Assembly (NCBI RefSeq): GCF_008001235.1
Contig: NZ_CP040751.1
Coordinates: 3,599,501-3,663,500, forward strand
Reading direction: 5' to 3'
Length of the DNA: 64,000 nucleotides
Source of the DNA: Salidesulfovibrio onnuriiensis
Lineage (GTDB): Bacteria; Desulfobacterota; Desulfovibrionia; Desulfovibrionales; Desulfovibrionaceae
Numbering within the stretch: the first letter of the stretch is position 1; each line of letters begins with the position of its first letter. The notes beneath the pieces were generated by a model. That model was not told where the DNA came from. It did not search any database and saw only the letters and a list, made by a program, of their open reading frames with translations. Positions 18,585-27,374 of the stretch are shown one piece after another. Position numbers and translations under genes: made by a program.

Positions 18585-21407
18585 ATGTGTGGAATCGCCA
18601 GTTTCCTGAGCACCCGCTTTTGGCGCGAAACCGCAGACGCCCAATGGGTTTTCAAGCTTGCCGCCGAATTTGACGACGCCGTCAAGAGCAACGACCTGCT
18701 CGCCTCCACCCCTGCGCTGGACGAACTTGCGGGCAATTTCGACGAACTCATGAGCTTCGGGCTGCACATGCAGCTTCTGGGCGACAGGGAAACCCTGGCC
18801 GCCATGGAATCCATCCGCGAATCCATCCGCACCCAGCGCAACGCCGTGGCCGTACGCCTGGAAAAGGACGTGCGCACGGACGAACTGGAGGCCCTGCAGG
18901 AGCGGCTGGAGGACTACCTCTGGCAGCTGGACCAGGAAGTGCTCTCCAACCTGGACCGGGTCCGGGCGCTCATGCCTTCGGCCCTGGCCGCCGACACCGA
19001 TGCCCGCGACCGCCACTTCCTGGCCTGGGGCATGGAACAGGTGCTGGAATCCATCGACAAGCTTGAAGTGCGCGGCCGCGACTCCGCAGGGGTCGCCGTG
19101 ACCTTCATCCTACCCGAGGGCGTGGACCCGGAGACGGTCCTCGACGCGACGCAGCAAAAGGAACTGACCGAACGCACGGCCATCGAAAACGCCGACACCC
19201 GCCACGTGCTGGTGCGCAGGCTGGACGATGGCCGCACGGCCTGCCGCTTCCTGTACAAGGTGGCCCAGCTCGTGGGCCAGCTCGGCGACAATGGCGCGGC
19301 CCTGCGCAAATTCATCATGGACGACGCCCTGCTCTGGCCCATGGCCGAGAACCTGGACGTGCTGAACATCATTGCCCACACCCGCTGGGCCTCCAACGGC
19401 ATCATTTCCGTGCCCAACTGCCACCCGGTGGATGGGCTGGTGGAGGGCGACGTGAGCACCGGCCTGGAAAAGACCATGTTCGTGCTCAACGGCGACGTGG
19501 ACAACTACCGCACCCTGGTGGAGCAATGCGTTCTCTCCAAGGGCGCATACATCCCGCCCGCCATCTCCACGGACGCCAAGATCCTGCCCGTGCTCTTCAA
19601 CCTGGACGCGCCCGAGAGCAACGACTCCGAGGTGCGCTTCCGCAACGTTCTCAAGCGCTGCGAAGGCTCCCTGGCCGTGATCATGCAGAACCTCTCGGAC
19701 TTCGACTCCCAGTTCCTGGCCCAGAAGGGCAGCGGTCAGAGCTTTTACGTGGGCCGGTCCCTGGACGGCTGGATCGTGGCTTCCGAGGCCTACGGACTGG
19801 CCGCCCGCTGCCGCTCCTCCTTCCCCATGGCCGTACACCAGCAGGGCGGGGTCAGCGTGATCCTGAGCAGCGAAGACGAAAACGCCATGCCCATGGCCCG
19901 CTATCTGGACTCGGGGGAGGAAGTGGAGCTGAAAGAGGAAAAGATCGAAATCTTTTCCCGCGACATCTTCCGCGGCAGCTACACCCACTACATTGAAAAG
20001 GAAGTGCACGACGCATCCAACTCGGTGCGCAACACCCTGCACGGCAAATATCTCATGGAAGGCAATGCGGTCCGTTTCCTGCCCGGCGGCTTTGGCAACG
20101 GCCCGGCCCTGCGCAAACGCCTGCTGGACAAAGGCCGCCCCCTGACCCGCATCATCACCGTGGGCCAGGGCACCGCTGCCATCGCAGCCATGGGCATCGC
20201 CCACCTGCTGCGTCGCGCACTGGCCGGAAGCGAACTGTCCATCGAAACCTACACCGGTTCCGAGCTGGTGGGCTTCATGGGCAGCGAACGCATGGACGAT
20301 GTGCTGCTCATCCCCGTTTCCCAATCCGGCACCACCACGGACACCAACCGCGTGGTGGACCTGTGCCGAGACCGGGGCGCCTGGGTCAATTGCATCGTCA
20401 ACCGCCGCAACTCGCCGCTGGTGAAGAAATCCGACTCCTACTGCTACACCAGCAACGGCCGCGACGTGGAAATGGCCGTGGCCTCCACCAAGGCCTTCTA
20501 TTCCCAGATCGCGGCGGGCAAGCTGCTCTCCCTGTGGCTGGCCGCCGAACTGGGCACCATGGACGCCGCGCAGCTGCTGAAGGACGTGCAGGCCCTGGAG
20601 GCCCTGCCCGCGGCCATCGACGAGGTGCTGGAGCACAAGGAATCCATCGGCGAGGTGGCTGCCCGCTTTGCCCCGGTGAACCGCTACTGGGCGCTGGTGG
20701 GCAACGGCGCAAACCGCATTGCGGCCGAGGAAGTACGCATCAAGCTCTCCGAGCTGTGCTACAAGTCCATCCCCAGCGATGTGACCGAAGACAAGAAACA
20801 CATCGACCTGTCCACCGAGCCCCTGACCCTGGTCATGGCCTCGGACCTGCCCGAGATGGTGGTCATGGACACGGTCAAGGAAACCACCATATTCAAGGCC
20901 CACAGCGGCCAGCCCATCGTGTTCTGCGCCGGGGACGAAACCCGCTTCGACGGCATTGCCGAGGCCACCATCAAAGTGCCCCGCGTGGGCGGCGGCCTGG
21001 ACTTCATCCCCGAAACCGTTGCCGGGCACTGGTGGGGCATCGCGGCCGCCAAGGCCATCGACTCCCACGCCGAGCCCTTCCGCAAGGCGCGCATGGCCCT
21101 CGGCCGCATGATCGAGCAGCCCGCCACCTGGGACCGCACCGAACTCCTGGCCCAGCTCAACAAGGCCATGGACCGCTGCGCCTCCGGGGCCACGGACTCG
21201 GCCCTGCCCGCCCGGGTTTCCGCGTCGCTGGCCAACTACATGCTCTGGCTGTGCACCCAGCCCGCCAACATTCCGGCCGCCGAAGCGCGCCTGGACGACA
21301 TCCTCAACATCCTGAACAAGGCCATCGAGGAAATGACCCGGCCCATCGACACCATCCGGCACCAGGCCAAGACTGTTACTGTTGGTATTTCGCGACCGCA
21401 GGAATAG
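18585..21407 (+). CDS. glmS: glutamine-fructose-6-phosphate aminotransferase, extended form
   Basis: 940 aa against ~610 for ordinary GlmS. It converts fructose-6-phosphate and glutamine to glucosamine-6-phosphate, the entry to cell-wall amino sugars. The glutaminase nucleophile Cys2 (MCGIASF) is present, but the RGxDSAG motif, normally near residue 26-32, is at 163-169, so ~135 helical residues are inserted after residue 10. Another ~55 residues lie between that motif and HTRWAS. The SIS isomerase domains follow with PVSQSGTTTDTNRVV, VNRRNSPL and STKAFYSQ. The C-terminus AKTVTV is the conserved end of GlmS and is followed here by GISRPQE. Its 3' end is the target of the Tn7-like insertions behind it. 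Confidence 0.93.
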   Translation: MCGIASFLSTRFWRETADAQWVFKLAAEFDDAVKSNDLLASTPALDELAGNFDELMSFGLHMQLLGDRETLAAMESIRESIRTQRNAVAVRLEKDVRTDELEALQERLEDYLWQLDQEVLSNLDRVRALMPSALAADTDARDRHFLAWGMEQVLESIDKLEVRGRDSAGVAVTFILPEGVDPETVLDATQQKELTERTAIENADTRHVLVRRLDDGRTACRFLYKVAQLVGQLGDNGAALRKFIMDDALLWPMAENLDVLNIIAHTRWASNGIISVPNCHPVDGLVEGDVSTGLEKTMFVLNGDVDNYRTLVEQCVLSKGAYIPPAISTDAKILPVLFNLDAPESNDSEVRFRNVLKRCEGSLAVIMQNLSDFDSQFLAQKGSGQSFYVGRSLDGWIVASEAYGLAARCRSSFPMAVHQQGGVSVILSSEDENAMPMARYLDSGEEVELKEEKIEIFSRDIFRGSYTHYIEKEVHDASNSVRNTLHGKYLMEGNAVRFLPGGFGNGPALRKRLLDKGRPLTRIITVGQGTAAIAAMGIAHLLRRALAGSELSIETYTGSELVGFMGSERMDDVLLIPVSQSGTTTDTNRVVDLCRDRGAWVNCIVNRRNSPLVKKSDSYCYTSNGRDVEMAVASTKAFYSQIAAGKLLSLWLAAELGTMDAAQLLKDVQALEALPAAIDEVLEHKESIGEVAARFAPVNRYWALVGNGANRIAAEEVRIKLSELCYKSIPSDVTEDKKHIDLSTEPLTLVMASDLPEMVVMDTVKETTIFKAHSGQPIVFCAGDETRFDGIAEATIKVPRVGGGLDFIPETVAGHWWGIAAAKAIDSHAEPFRKARMALGRMIEQPATWDRTELLAQLNKAMDRCASGATDSALPARVSASLANYMLWLCTQPANIPAAEARLDDILNILNKAIEEMTRPIDTIRHQAKTVTVGISRPQE

Positions 21408-21408
21408 G

Positions 21409-21413
21409 CCGTT
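21409..21413. repeat. target-site duplication CCGTT, left copy
   Basis: CCGTT directly before TGTGGG of element A and repeated exactly at 32860-32864 directly after CCCACA. A 5-bp duplication is the Tn7 signature. It starts 2 bp after the glmS stop and about 22 bp after the conserved VTV codons, close to the distance used by Tn7 in E. coli. Confidence 0.85.
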
Positions 21414-21422
21414 TGTGGGGAA

Positions 21423-21439
21423 ACAATAAAGTTGTTAAC
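21423..21439 (-). repeat. TnsB-type binding site, right end of element A
   Basis: ACAATAAAGTTGTTAAC, the reverse complement of the GTTAACAACTTTATTGT repeat found at the other ends. Only one copy is left here; element B has three. The missing stretch between TGTGGG and this copy fits recombination between the first and third repeats. Confidence 0.8.
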
Positions 21440-21493
21440 AAAAATCGCTTCTGGTTGGTTCGGAATAACGAACCAACCAGGAGCCTTTTTTTG

Positions 21494-21670
21494 CAGTGGA
21501 TTAAGAAAGGGCGCGGCTCAGGTAAAGGTCGCGACTGCAAACCATGGTTGACCGTAAGGGATGTAGCATCCCAGGGGCGCTCGCACCGAGTATTCGGTTT
21601 CAAGTCCCAAAGAACCCATCATCTCTTTTCCGACCTTGAAAGGCCACGTGCGATCGAAAAACCGAAATTG
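21494..21670 (+). pseudogene. tnsA: tnsA remnant in element A
   Basis: It encodes QWIKKGRGSGKGRDC.. then PWLTVRDVASQGRSHRVFG, KSQRTHHLFSDLER, the N-terminal part of the TnsA endonuclease (5'-end cleavage in Tn7 transposition). No start codon: about 40 bp that carry the start in copy B are missing. After DLER the frame runs RPRAIEKPKL and then into non-TnsA sequence; relative to copy B about 150 bp between two aaccg(g/a)aattg repeats are gone. It is inactive. Confidence 0.8.
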
Positions 21671-21806
21671 CCCACCTCAAATTCGCCACTCAGTGGTCCA
21701 ACAAATTGGCCCCATTCTCTCATTCGCCATCCGGGAACATAGGTTTGCTTGATCCCGAATCAATCGCCGGGTGGGCGGCTAGAGTTCACGGGTGGATAAT
21801 GATTCT

Positions 21807-22678
21807 TTACCGAGAATGGGCTACCTTAATTCGGATGGATCCGGCCAGGGACCGAATATGTTCTTCTCCCTGAACCGCATGTCCCAACTCGTACAATCCC
21901 GAGGCGGAACCGAAACTGCCGTAGAACATCACAACATCTCCCCAGGGGGCATAGTACGCGAGTGTCCCGGGCCGGGCCGACTTGACCAACGGGGTATTCG
22001 AGGTGTTCAGCTTCTTGGGGGGATAGTAAATCTTTTCGTTGCTGCTGTAATTTTCAACGTCAATTTCCAACGGCAATTGCGCATACAAATCTTTAGAGGC
22101 CTGACTGCCGTTGAGTTCAAAGACGATTTCCTTTCCGTTTGCACACACTGTTATCTGCATATTTTTCCCGTCCTCTATGGTTGGCGGATCCATTTTTCGA
22201 ATGACGGCGCTCCCCGACATCCCCGCAATGTCGTCAATCCCGCTCAGGCCCACACCCAGACGATGCATCTCGTCACCCGCATGGAAATCCTTGTAGAGCA
22301 TGAAGACGTCACCCCAAGGCGCGTAATAGCTCAATTCCCCTCTCTTCCCGTCATGGTAGGCCTCTCGTGCGGTCACATTCAGCTTCTCGGGGGATAAAAC
22401 ATCCATTGCGCGTCTCGGAAATTGGTCAGATCCAATTCCAGCGGCAATTGATCGTAAAACTCCTTGGCGGCGGTTGTGTCGTAGAGTTGGAATGTCGCCT
22501 TTCTTTCTTGGGAAACGATTTCCACCTTCATGCCGGACAAGGCAAGGTCATGCCCGCTGTCTTCAGGCGCAGCCTCCCGGCCCGCCGAAAAGGCTTCCCT
22601 GTCGAGGCAAGCCGCGAACGCGCAAACGCAGACTCCAATGGCAACGACCGCCAACAAACGCCCCATGACGATTCCCAT
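21807..22678 (-). pseudogene. two-domain cyclophilin-like lipoprotein, frameshifted
   Basis: The 5' part (22678 to about 22390) encodes a probable lipoprotein signal (MGIVMGRLLAVVAIGVCVC AFAAC) and the first half of a cyclophilin-like domain ending QWMFYPP. The 3' part, one frame over, continues EKLNVTAREAYHDGKRGELSYYAPWGDVFMLY and then has a second copy of the same domain (LPLEIDVENY..KIYYPPKKLN..LAYYAPWGDVVMFY). Adding one C to the C5 run near 22396 (plus-strand GGGGG) joins the frames exactly as the second repeat reads. Family role: small cyclophilin-like fold proteins often encoded with flavodoxins and aldo/keto or alcohol dehydrogenases; activity unknown. AAGGAG supports the ATG at 22678. 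Last gene of the cargo operon. Confidence 0.75.
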
Positions 22679-22752
22679 GCCTGTCTCCTTGTTATTGAGT
22701 ATTTGGGACCAAGCTTGCCTCAATGCCATTACGACAAGCTCCACCCCGCTCA

Positions 22753-23289
22753 TCAGGCGTTGAGGCCCTCCGAATATGCCTGCTTGATGGCCGACGTCCC
22801 TCTGACACCGCCCTCGTCCCAAATGCCGGTAACGGAGATGATTCCCCTTTCCCTGATGCCGCTGAGGCAGCCAGTGAACACCCTGAAGCTCTGAACGGTG
22901 CTGTCCACCGGCAGCTTGCCGCCGGCGGCGGAAACGATGAAATACACGTCCTTGCCGCGAATCATGCTGTAAATGGGGCAGACCCTGTCGATGAATGTCT
23001 TCATCTGGCCGTTGAAGGTGCGAAAATAAACCGGGCTGGCCAGAACCAGGACGTCAGCGGCAAGGATCTTCCCAAAGATTTCCGTCATGTCGTCCTGCTG
23101 GGCGCATGTTCCCTTCCCACCGATGCAGGCGCAGCAGCCGGTACAGTAGTTTATATTCCTTTCCGCCAGGCGGATCTTTTCCACATGGTGGCCGGATTCC
23201 AGCGCTCCCCGCATGAATTCATCGCAAAGGATGTCTGAATTGCCGTTTTCTCTAGGACTTGCCGAAATGATAAGTATGTTCTTGCTCAT
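22753..23289 (-). CDS. flavodoxin/NADPH-dependent FMN reductase family protein
   Basis: 178 aa. The N-terminal strand-loop ISASPRENGNSDILCDEF is the FMN phosphate loop of the NADPH-dependent FMN reductase/iron-sulfur flavoprotein group. CTGCCACIGGKGTCAQQDDM (about residues 49-68) is the short Cys-rich segment typical of that group, and LASPVYFRTFNGQMKTFIDR is the second flavin-contact loop. Such proteins transfer electrons from NAD(P)H to quinones or other electrophiles. It is inside the minus-strand cargo operon, downstream of the carboxymuconolactone-decarboxylase-like gene and separated from it by a 15-bp hairpin. Confidence 0.88.
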   Translation of the reverse strand: MSKNILIISASPRENGNSDILCDEFMRGALESGHHVEKIRLAERNINYCTGCCACIGGKGTCAQQDDMTEIFGKILAADVLVLASPVYFRTFNGQMKTFIDRVCPIYSMIRGKDVYFIVSAAGGKLPVDSTVQSFRVFTGCLSGIRERGIISVTGIWDEGGVRGTSAIKQAYSEGLNA

Positions 23290-23336
23290 GGTCTCTGCTT
23301 CTCACGTGTGGCGGAGTGTGCACCGCCGGTTTGCGT

Positions 23337-23370
23337 CCCCTCCGGAGCAGGCCATCCTGCTCCGGAGGGG
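23337..23370 (-). other. perfect 15-bp intercistronic hairpin
   Basis: CCCCTCCGGAGCAGG (23337-23351), loop CCAT, then its exact complement (23356-23370). No T-run follows on either strand, so it is more likely an RNA-processing or stability element, or a weak terminator, within the cargo operon. Confidence 0.6.
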
Positions 23371-23380
23371 GAATTCCAGA

Positions 23381-24115
23381 TTATTTGCGTTCGGCCAGCA
23401 CTTCGGAGAGCACGGCTTGGGCGCTTTCGGCTTCAGCTTTCCCGACACGGGAAGCCAGAACATCGATAAAATTATGCATCTGGGCTTTGGTCAGGCCGGT
23501 GTTCATGGCCGCGCCAAAATGGAATTTGAGCTGTCCGGCGGTGCCGCTCATGTTGGCCAGGGCGGCAATGGTAGCCAGCTCCCGGTCTTCGTGGCTGATC
23601 ACGTCACGAACAAAGATGTCGGCAAACAGATGCTCCTTCAGGAAAGTGTCCATGACCGGAGAAAACACCTGCCATGCAGTACCCGAGATATCCTTATCAA
23701 GCCCCGCAAGCCTTGCCCGAACTGCGGCTCCATATTCATCCCTGTTGAAACCGGAAGGAATGGGATCGGCTCCCTTGCCTTCCGCGTCACGAATCCCCTT
23801 CGCCTTCCGCTCATCCACGACGCCCATGAAGGCGGCCATGCCGTTCAGGCTGCGCGGAAAGCCAGCATACGCATACATCTGGACAAGGACTTCCTTCACT
23901 TCATTGATGGTCAATCCCGCATCCAGGCCTTCGTTCAGGGCGGGCTTGAGCCGTTCGATATCGCCGCCGGCCGTGAATGCGGCAATGGTGACGATGGATT
24001 GCTGTCGAGCGTCGAGAGAGGGTTTCGTTTTCATGTCTTGCGCCTCCGTTGCTGTTGCAAGGCCGAGGGAAAAAACAAACGCGGCCAATAGCAGGCTGTA
24101 TTTCCGGATGCTCAC
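23381..24115 (-). CDS. secreted carboxymuconolactone-decarboxylase-like protein, two domains
   Basis: 244 aa with a signal peptide (MSIRKYSLLLAAFVFSLGL, cut after TEA or AQD). Two CMD/AhpD-like repeats follow: ARQQSIVTIAAFTAGGDIERLKP.. with LTINEVKEVLVQMYAYAGFP, and EDRELATIAALANMSG.. with LTKAQMHNFIDVLA. The redox CxxC of AhpD is absent; so are other Cys. Family members are decarboxylases or thiol peroxidase partners; with this context a role in periplasmic oxidant or quinone handling is possible. GTG start at 24115, with AGGAGG 6 nt upstream. It is 10 bp upstream of nothing obvious but follows the secreted cupin gene closely (10 bp). Confidence 0.82.
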   Translation of the reverse strand: MSIRKYSLLLAAFVFSLGLATATEAQDMKTKPSLDARQQSIVTIAAFTAGGDIERLKPALNEGLDAGLTINEVKEVLVQMYAYAGFPRSLNGMAAFMGVVDERKAKGIRDAEGKGADPIPSGFNRDEYGAAVRARLAGLDKDISGTAWQVFSPVMDTFLKEHLFADIFVRDVISHEDRELATIAALANMSGTAGQLKFHFGAAMNTGLTKAQMHNFIDVLASRVGKAEAESAQAVLSEVLAERK

Positions 24116-24125
24116 GATGGGCCTC

Positions 24126-24608
24126 CTAGCGTTTCATGTACTGTTCGTCCGTGACCTTTTCTTTCCAGACGACGGCCTTGCCGTCTTTAACTCCGGTGAT
24201 GACAAGATGGGTCATCGGCGCATCCGGAGTCGCTCCATGCCAGTGGTCGACGCCGACCGGACACCACACGGTTTCCCCTTCCTTGAACTCCAGGACCTTC
24301 CCGTCGCGCGTTCCGGTCAGGGCGATGCCAGAGGTGACAATCATGTGCTGCCCTGCAGGATGCAGATGCCACGCGGTTCTGGATCCGGGCTGGAAGGTCA
24401 CGTACGCGCCCGAGTAATTGGCGGTCTCGTTATTTGGAAAGAGCATATCCACCTGCACATCGCCGGTGAAGTATTCTGCCGGGCCTTTGAAGGATTTTTG
24501 GGAGCCACTCTGGTAGAATACCTGAGACTCCTTTTCCTTTCCCCCTTCAGCGTAAACCAAAGAGGCGACAAGCATCAGAACAGTCATTATCAGAATCATT
24601 CGTTTCAT
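24126..24608 (-). CDS. secreted cupin-domain protein
   Basis: 160 aa with a signal peptide (MKRMILIMTVLMLVASLVYA). One cupin barrel: motif 1 GSRTAWHLHPAGQHMIVTSG (the His-x-His and Gln/His metal ligands) and motif 2 GETVWCPVGVDHWHGATPDA. It resembles the cupins encoded with carboxymuconolactone-decarboxylase-like genes. It is the periplasmic twin of the cytoplasmic cupin just upstream (24725). The start at 24608 has AAGGAG 6 nt upstream and gives a proper signal peptide; the frame is open further 5' but reads only polar sequence there. Confidence 0.87.
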   Translation of the reverse strand: MKRMILIMTVLMLVASLVYAEGGKEKESQVFYQSGSQKSFKGPAEYFTGDVQVDMLFPNNETANYSGAYVTFQPGSRTAWHLHPAGQHMIVTSGIALTGTRDGKVLEFKEGETVWCPVGVDHWHGATPDAPMTHLVITGVKDGKAVVWKEKVTDEQYMKR

Positions 24609-24724
24609 TGCGTACTCCTTGTGCAAGCCCGTCTCCAAACGGGCCCATGGCGCTTTGTCTGGAGGCGGGTGGAGGGTGAAAACCGGCCTGACCGGCCTGC
24701 CCACGGGGGACACCTTTGGCCGTA

Positions 24725-25132
24725 CTAGCCGAGCGCGTCGTACTCTTTGTCGGACACAGGCTCCAACCATTCGTTGGACTTGCCTTCCGCGGGCACTTCC
24801 ACGGCCACATGGGCAAACCAGGAATCCTTGGCTGCCCCGTGCCAGTGCTTGGTTTCCGGCGGAATGTTGACCACATCCCCGGGGTGCAGCTCTTGCGCAG
24901 GTTTACCGGCCTCCTGGTACCAGCCGCGTCCGCCCGTCACCAGAAGGATCTGTCCCCCCTTGTGGTGGATATGCCAGAAGTTCCGGCATCCCGGCTCGAA
25001 AGTAACGTTGCCGATGACCACACCTTCCGTGGAAAGCATTTCCAAATAGCTGGTGCCGGTGAAATACTTAGCATAGGCCTCGTTGAGGGCCCCTGTCGGG
25101 AAAATGCCTTCTCCCTTGAATGTATCGCTCAT
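24725..25132 (-). CDS. cytoplasmic cupin-domain protein
   Basis: 135 aa, no signal peptide. Cupin motif 1 GCRNFWHIHHKGGQILLVTGG and motif 2 PGDVVNIPPETKHWHGAAKDS, with His-x-His-His and a final His as likely metal ligands. It shares the core pattern of the secreted cupin downstream (PG.R..WH.H..G......G / G.....P....HWHGA), so the two are paralogues addressed to different compartments. Part of the nine-gene cargo operon. Substrate unknown. Confidence 0.88.
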   Translation of the reverse strand: MSDTFKGEGIFPTGALNEAYAKYFTGTSYLEMLSTEGVVIGNVTFEPGCRNFWHIHHKGGQILLVTGGRGWYQEAGKPAQELHPGDVVNIPPETKHWHGAAKDSWFAHVAVEVPAEGKSNEWLEPVSDKEYDALG

Positions 25133-25188
25133 TGCCAGTGCTCCTTGCCTGTTTTCAGTTTAAATATGTATGCGATTGCGCTGTGCCG

Positions 25189-25560
25189 TTATGCCTGTTC
25201 GATCCTGACGGAAATGCTTCCATCGAGGGTGTCCATGACCGAAAGAGGACAGTCCAAGGCCCCCATGGTTACCATGCCGTCGAATTGCTGGGAAATCTCC
25301 TCGTCCTTGTAGAGAATCGCGAAGTAGCTTCCGCTCACGGCAAAGGCGATGTCGCCGTTTTTCCACCCACTGCGCAGGTCTGCCGTATCATAGGGCAACG
25401 GCTCGCTCATGACGCCGCAGTAGTCGTGCTCATACCGTTGCAGATGCACGGTGTACGGCAGCCTGGCAATGAGTGCTTTTGACGACGCGCTGTCGTTGAG
25501 AACCGCGGGAATGACAGTATCCCCGACAATCAACTGTATTTTGATTCCGTTCTGAATCAT
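25189..25560 (-). CDS. cyclophilin-like fold protein
   Basis: 123 aa. IKIQLIVGDTVIPAVLNDSASSKALIARLPYT is the start of the small cyclophilin-like fold (family motif: .A.L.DN.AA..L...LP). Unlike the lipoprotein at 21807 it has one domain and no signal peptide. Later blocks (GDIAFAVSGSYFAILYKD) match the strand pairs of the family. It is commonly found next to flavodoxin and dehydrogenase genes, as here. Start at 25560 with AAGGGGA 6 nt upstream. Only 19 bp separate it from the acetyltransferase gene. Confidence 0.8.
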   Translation of the reverse strand: MIQNGIKIQLIVGDTVIPAVLNDSASSKALIARLPYTVHLQRYEHDYCGVMSEPLPYDTADLRSGWKNGDIAFAVSGSYFAILYKDEEISQQFDGMVTMGALDCPLSVMDTLDGSISVRIEQA

Positions 25561-25579
25561 GCGAATCCCCTTTTGATCG

Positions 25580-26170
25580 TTACCGAACGTTTTCCTTTTC
25601 CGCTTCGGCAACCGTCTTGATGAATTTTGCGGGCACCCCGCCGACAATGGTGTCCGGAGCAACGTCTTTCGTCACCACAGCACCGGCGGCGACAATGGCG
25701 TTATCTCCAACCGTCACTCCCGGAAGTATCGTTGCGTTCGAACCAATCCAGACGTTTTTCCCGACAACGATGGGCGCAGGGTAGATACGGTGGCGCGTTT
25801 CCTGGGAGTAACCATGGTTCAGGGTCGCGAACACCACTTTGTGCCCGATGAATGCACCATCCTTGATGGTGATCCCACCCTGATCCTGAAAATTGCAACA
25901 GGAGTTGATGAAGACATTTTTCCCGATGCTGATGTTCTTTCCGAAATCAGTGTAAATCGGCGGGAACAGGGTGAACGTCTCATCCACCTGCTTGCCAATA
26001 AGCTCAGACACCAACGACCGGACCTCCTCCCGCGTGTGATACGAACCGTTCAGCTCGGCTGTTATCCGCATGGCTTCATTGCTGAAATGCACCAACACAC
26101 CATGGATGTCCGACCCCGCCTGCATGGAATGGCCGTCATTAAAATGGTCCAATAGGCGCTTGAGATCCAT
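25580..26170 (-). CDS. sugar O-acetyltransferase (maltose/galactoside acetyltransferase family)
   Basis: 196 aa. The C-terminal left-handed beta-helix has the hexapeptide pattern ([57 protein letters not shown]) and the catalytic His in LNHGYS. The N-terminal ~60 residues are the helical cap of the family. It transfers acetyl from acetyl-CoA to a sugar or similar hydroxyl; the acceptor is not known. It is in the middle of the cargo operon, where related detoxification loci in other bacteria often also have such an enzyme. Confidence 0.88.
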   Translation of the reverse strand: MDLKRLLDHFNDGHSMQAGSDIHGVLVHFSNEAMRITAELNGSYHTREEVRSLVSELIGKQVDETFTLFPPIYTDFGKNISIGKNVFINSCCNFQDQGGITIKDGAFIGHKVVFATLNHGYSQETRHRIYPAPIVVGKNVWIGSNATILPGVTVGDNAIVAAGAVVTKDVAPDTIVGGVPAKFIKTVAEAEKENVR

Positions 26171-26207
26171 TGCACTCTCTTATTGTCTTCGGATTTTTGA
26201 ATGAGGA

Positions 26208-26238
26208 GACGGGCCCTCTGGATAAAATCGGGCCCGTC
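26208..26238 (-). other. intercistronic GC-rich hairpin
   Basis: GACGGGCCC (26208-26216) pairs with GGGCCCGTC (26230-26238). It lies between the hydrolase stop and the acetyltransferase start. No T-tract in either direction, so full termination is unlikely. Confidence 0.5.
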
Positions 26239-26276
26239 CGTTTCATGAACAGATCTTCGAGATCTTCCTGCTCGGA

Positions 26277-27329
26277 TTACCTCAGTGCCTTGGTGAAGAA
26301 GTCTTCCAGCTTGTCAAAGGGAATCATGTCCACGCGATCATACAAGTCGATGTGCCTTGCGCCGGGAACGATCACGAGTTCCTTGGGCTCTGCGGCCAAT
26401 TCGTAGGCATCTTCGGTGAAGTAGCGGGAGTGGGCCTTCTCGCCCATGATGAACAGGATCGGGCGGGGAGAGATCGTCTCGACGTAATTCATCAGCGGGA
26501 AGTTCATGAATGCCATGTTGCTGGTCGCCGTGAACGGGCCGTGGGAACGCGGATGATGGCCGCGGGGCATGGCATAGTATTCCCAGAATTCGCTGCTGAT
26601 GGGGTCCATGCCTTCGGGAATGGAATCGGTCGCCACAGCCGGGAATCCTTCGGGCAGCATGGGAGTGCCGTTTTCGAAGTCCTTCCAGCGTTGCTCGCTG
26701 AGTTCGTCGAGCATCTTGTTGCGCTCTTCGGCGGTCATGGAGTCTTCCCATCCGTTGCGAATCACGCGGCTCATGTCGTACATGCTCGCGGTGGCAACGG
26801 CCTTGATGCGATGGTCGGCCTGCGCCGCCTTGAGGGCAAACGCGCTGCTGCCGCAGATCCCGATGGCGCCTATCCTGTTACGGTCAACAAAGGGACGGGT
26901 TCCCAAGAAGTCGACGCCCGCACTGAAATCCTCGGAAAAGATTTCGGGGGAAGAAATGTGCCTCGGTTCGCCGCCGCTTTCGCCGTTGAATGACTCGTCG
27001 AAGGCGATGGCTACGAATCCGCGTTCCGCCATGGTCTGGGCATAGATGCCTGCGCCCTGTTCCTTGACGCCGCCGTAGGGCGTGCCGATGACGAGGGCCG
27101 GGTACTTCTTGGACTTGTCCAGAGTCTTCGGCATGTACATGTCGGCAGACAGGGTGATTCCATATCTGTTGGGATATGAGACTTTTTCGTGAAGTACCTT
27201 GTCGCTCAGCCTGAATGTTTTATCCCAGGTCATATCGTCCTCCGCATGGGCCAGGTTAGCTGCCAGCACCAGGATCAGGATCGGCAGCACGGTTTTCATC
27301 ATTTTGGTCACAAAGGCATTGGTTTTCAT
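26277..27329 (-). CDS. secreted alpha/beta hydrolase (dienelactone-hydrolase-like)
   Basis: 350 aa with a signal peptide (MKTNAFVTKMMKTVLPILIL.., cut near AHA). The alpha/beta-hydrolase core shows LVIGTPYGGVKEQ (oxyanion region), the nucleophile elbow IGAIGICGSSAFAL, an acidic residue after PRPILFIMGEKAHS and His in VPGARHIDLYDR. In the elbow a Cys or Ser could be the nucleophile, as in dienelactone hydrolases (G-x-C-x-G/S). ATG 27329 has AAGGAGG 5 nt upstream. It is the second gene of the cargo operon, 45 bp behind the alcohol dehydrogenase. Confidence 0.85.
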   Translation of the reverse strand: MKTNAFVTKMMKTVLPILILVLAANLAHAEDDMTWDKTFRLSDKVLHEKVSYPNRYGITLSADMYMPKTLDKSKKYPALVIGTPYGGVKEQGAGIYAQTMAERGFVAIAFDESFNGESGGEPRHISSPEIFSEDFSAGVDFLGTRPFVDRNRIGAIGICGSSAFALKAAQADHRIKAVATASMYDMSRVIRNGWEDSMTAEERNKMLDELSEQRWKDFENGTPMLPEGFPAVATDSIPEGMDPISSEFWEYYAMPRGHHPRSHGPFTATSNMAFMNFPLMNYVETISPRPILFIMGEKAHSRYFTEDAYELAAEPKELVIVPGARHIDLYDRVDMIPFDKLEDFFTKALR

Positions 27330-27374
27330 TGTGGCCTCCTTCATTAAGACGTTTTTCGTCACGTTTTTCCCCGC

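Noticed and set aside
19110..21362. A 750-codon open frame antisense to glmS
   Set aside because: High-GC codon shadow: His/Gly/Val-rich without domains, while the plus frame is a full GlmS.
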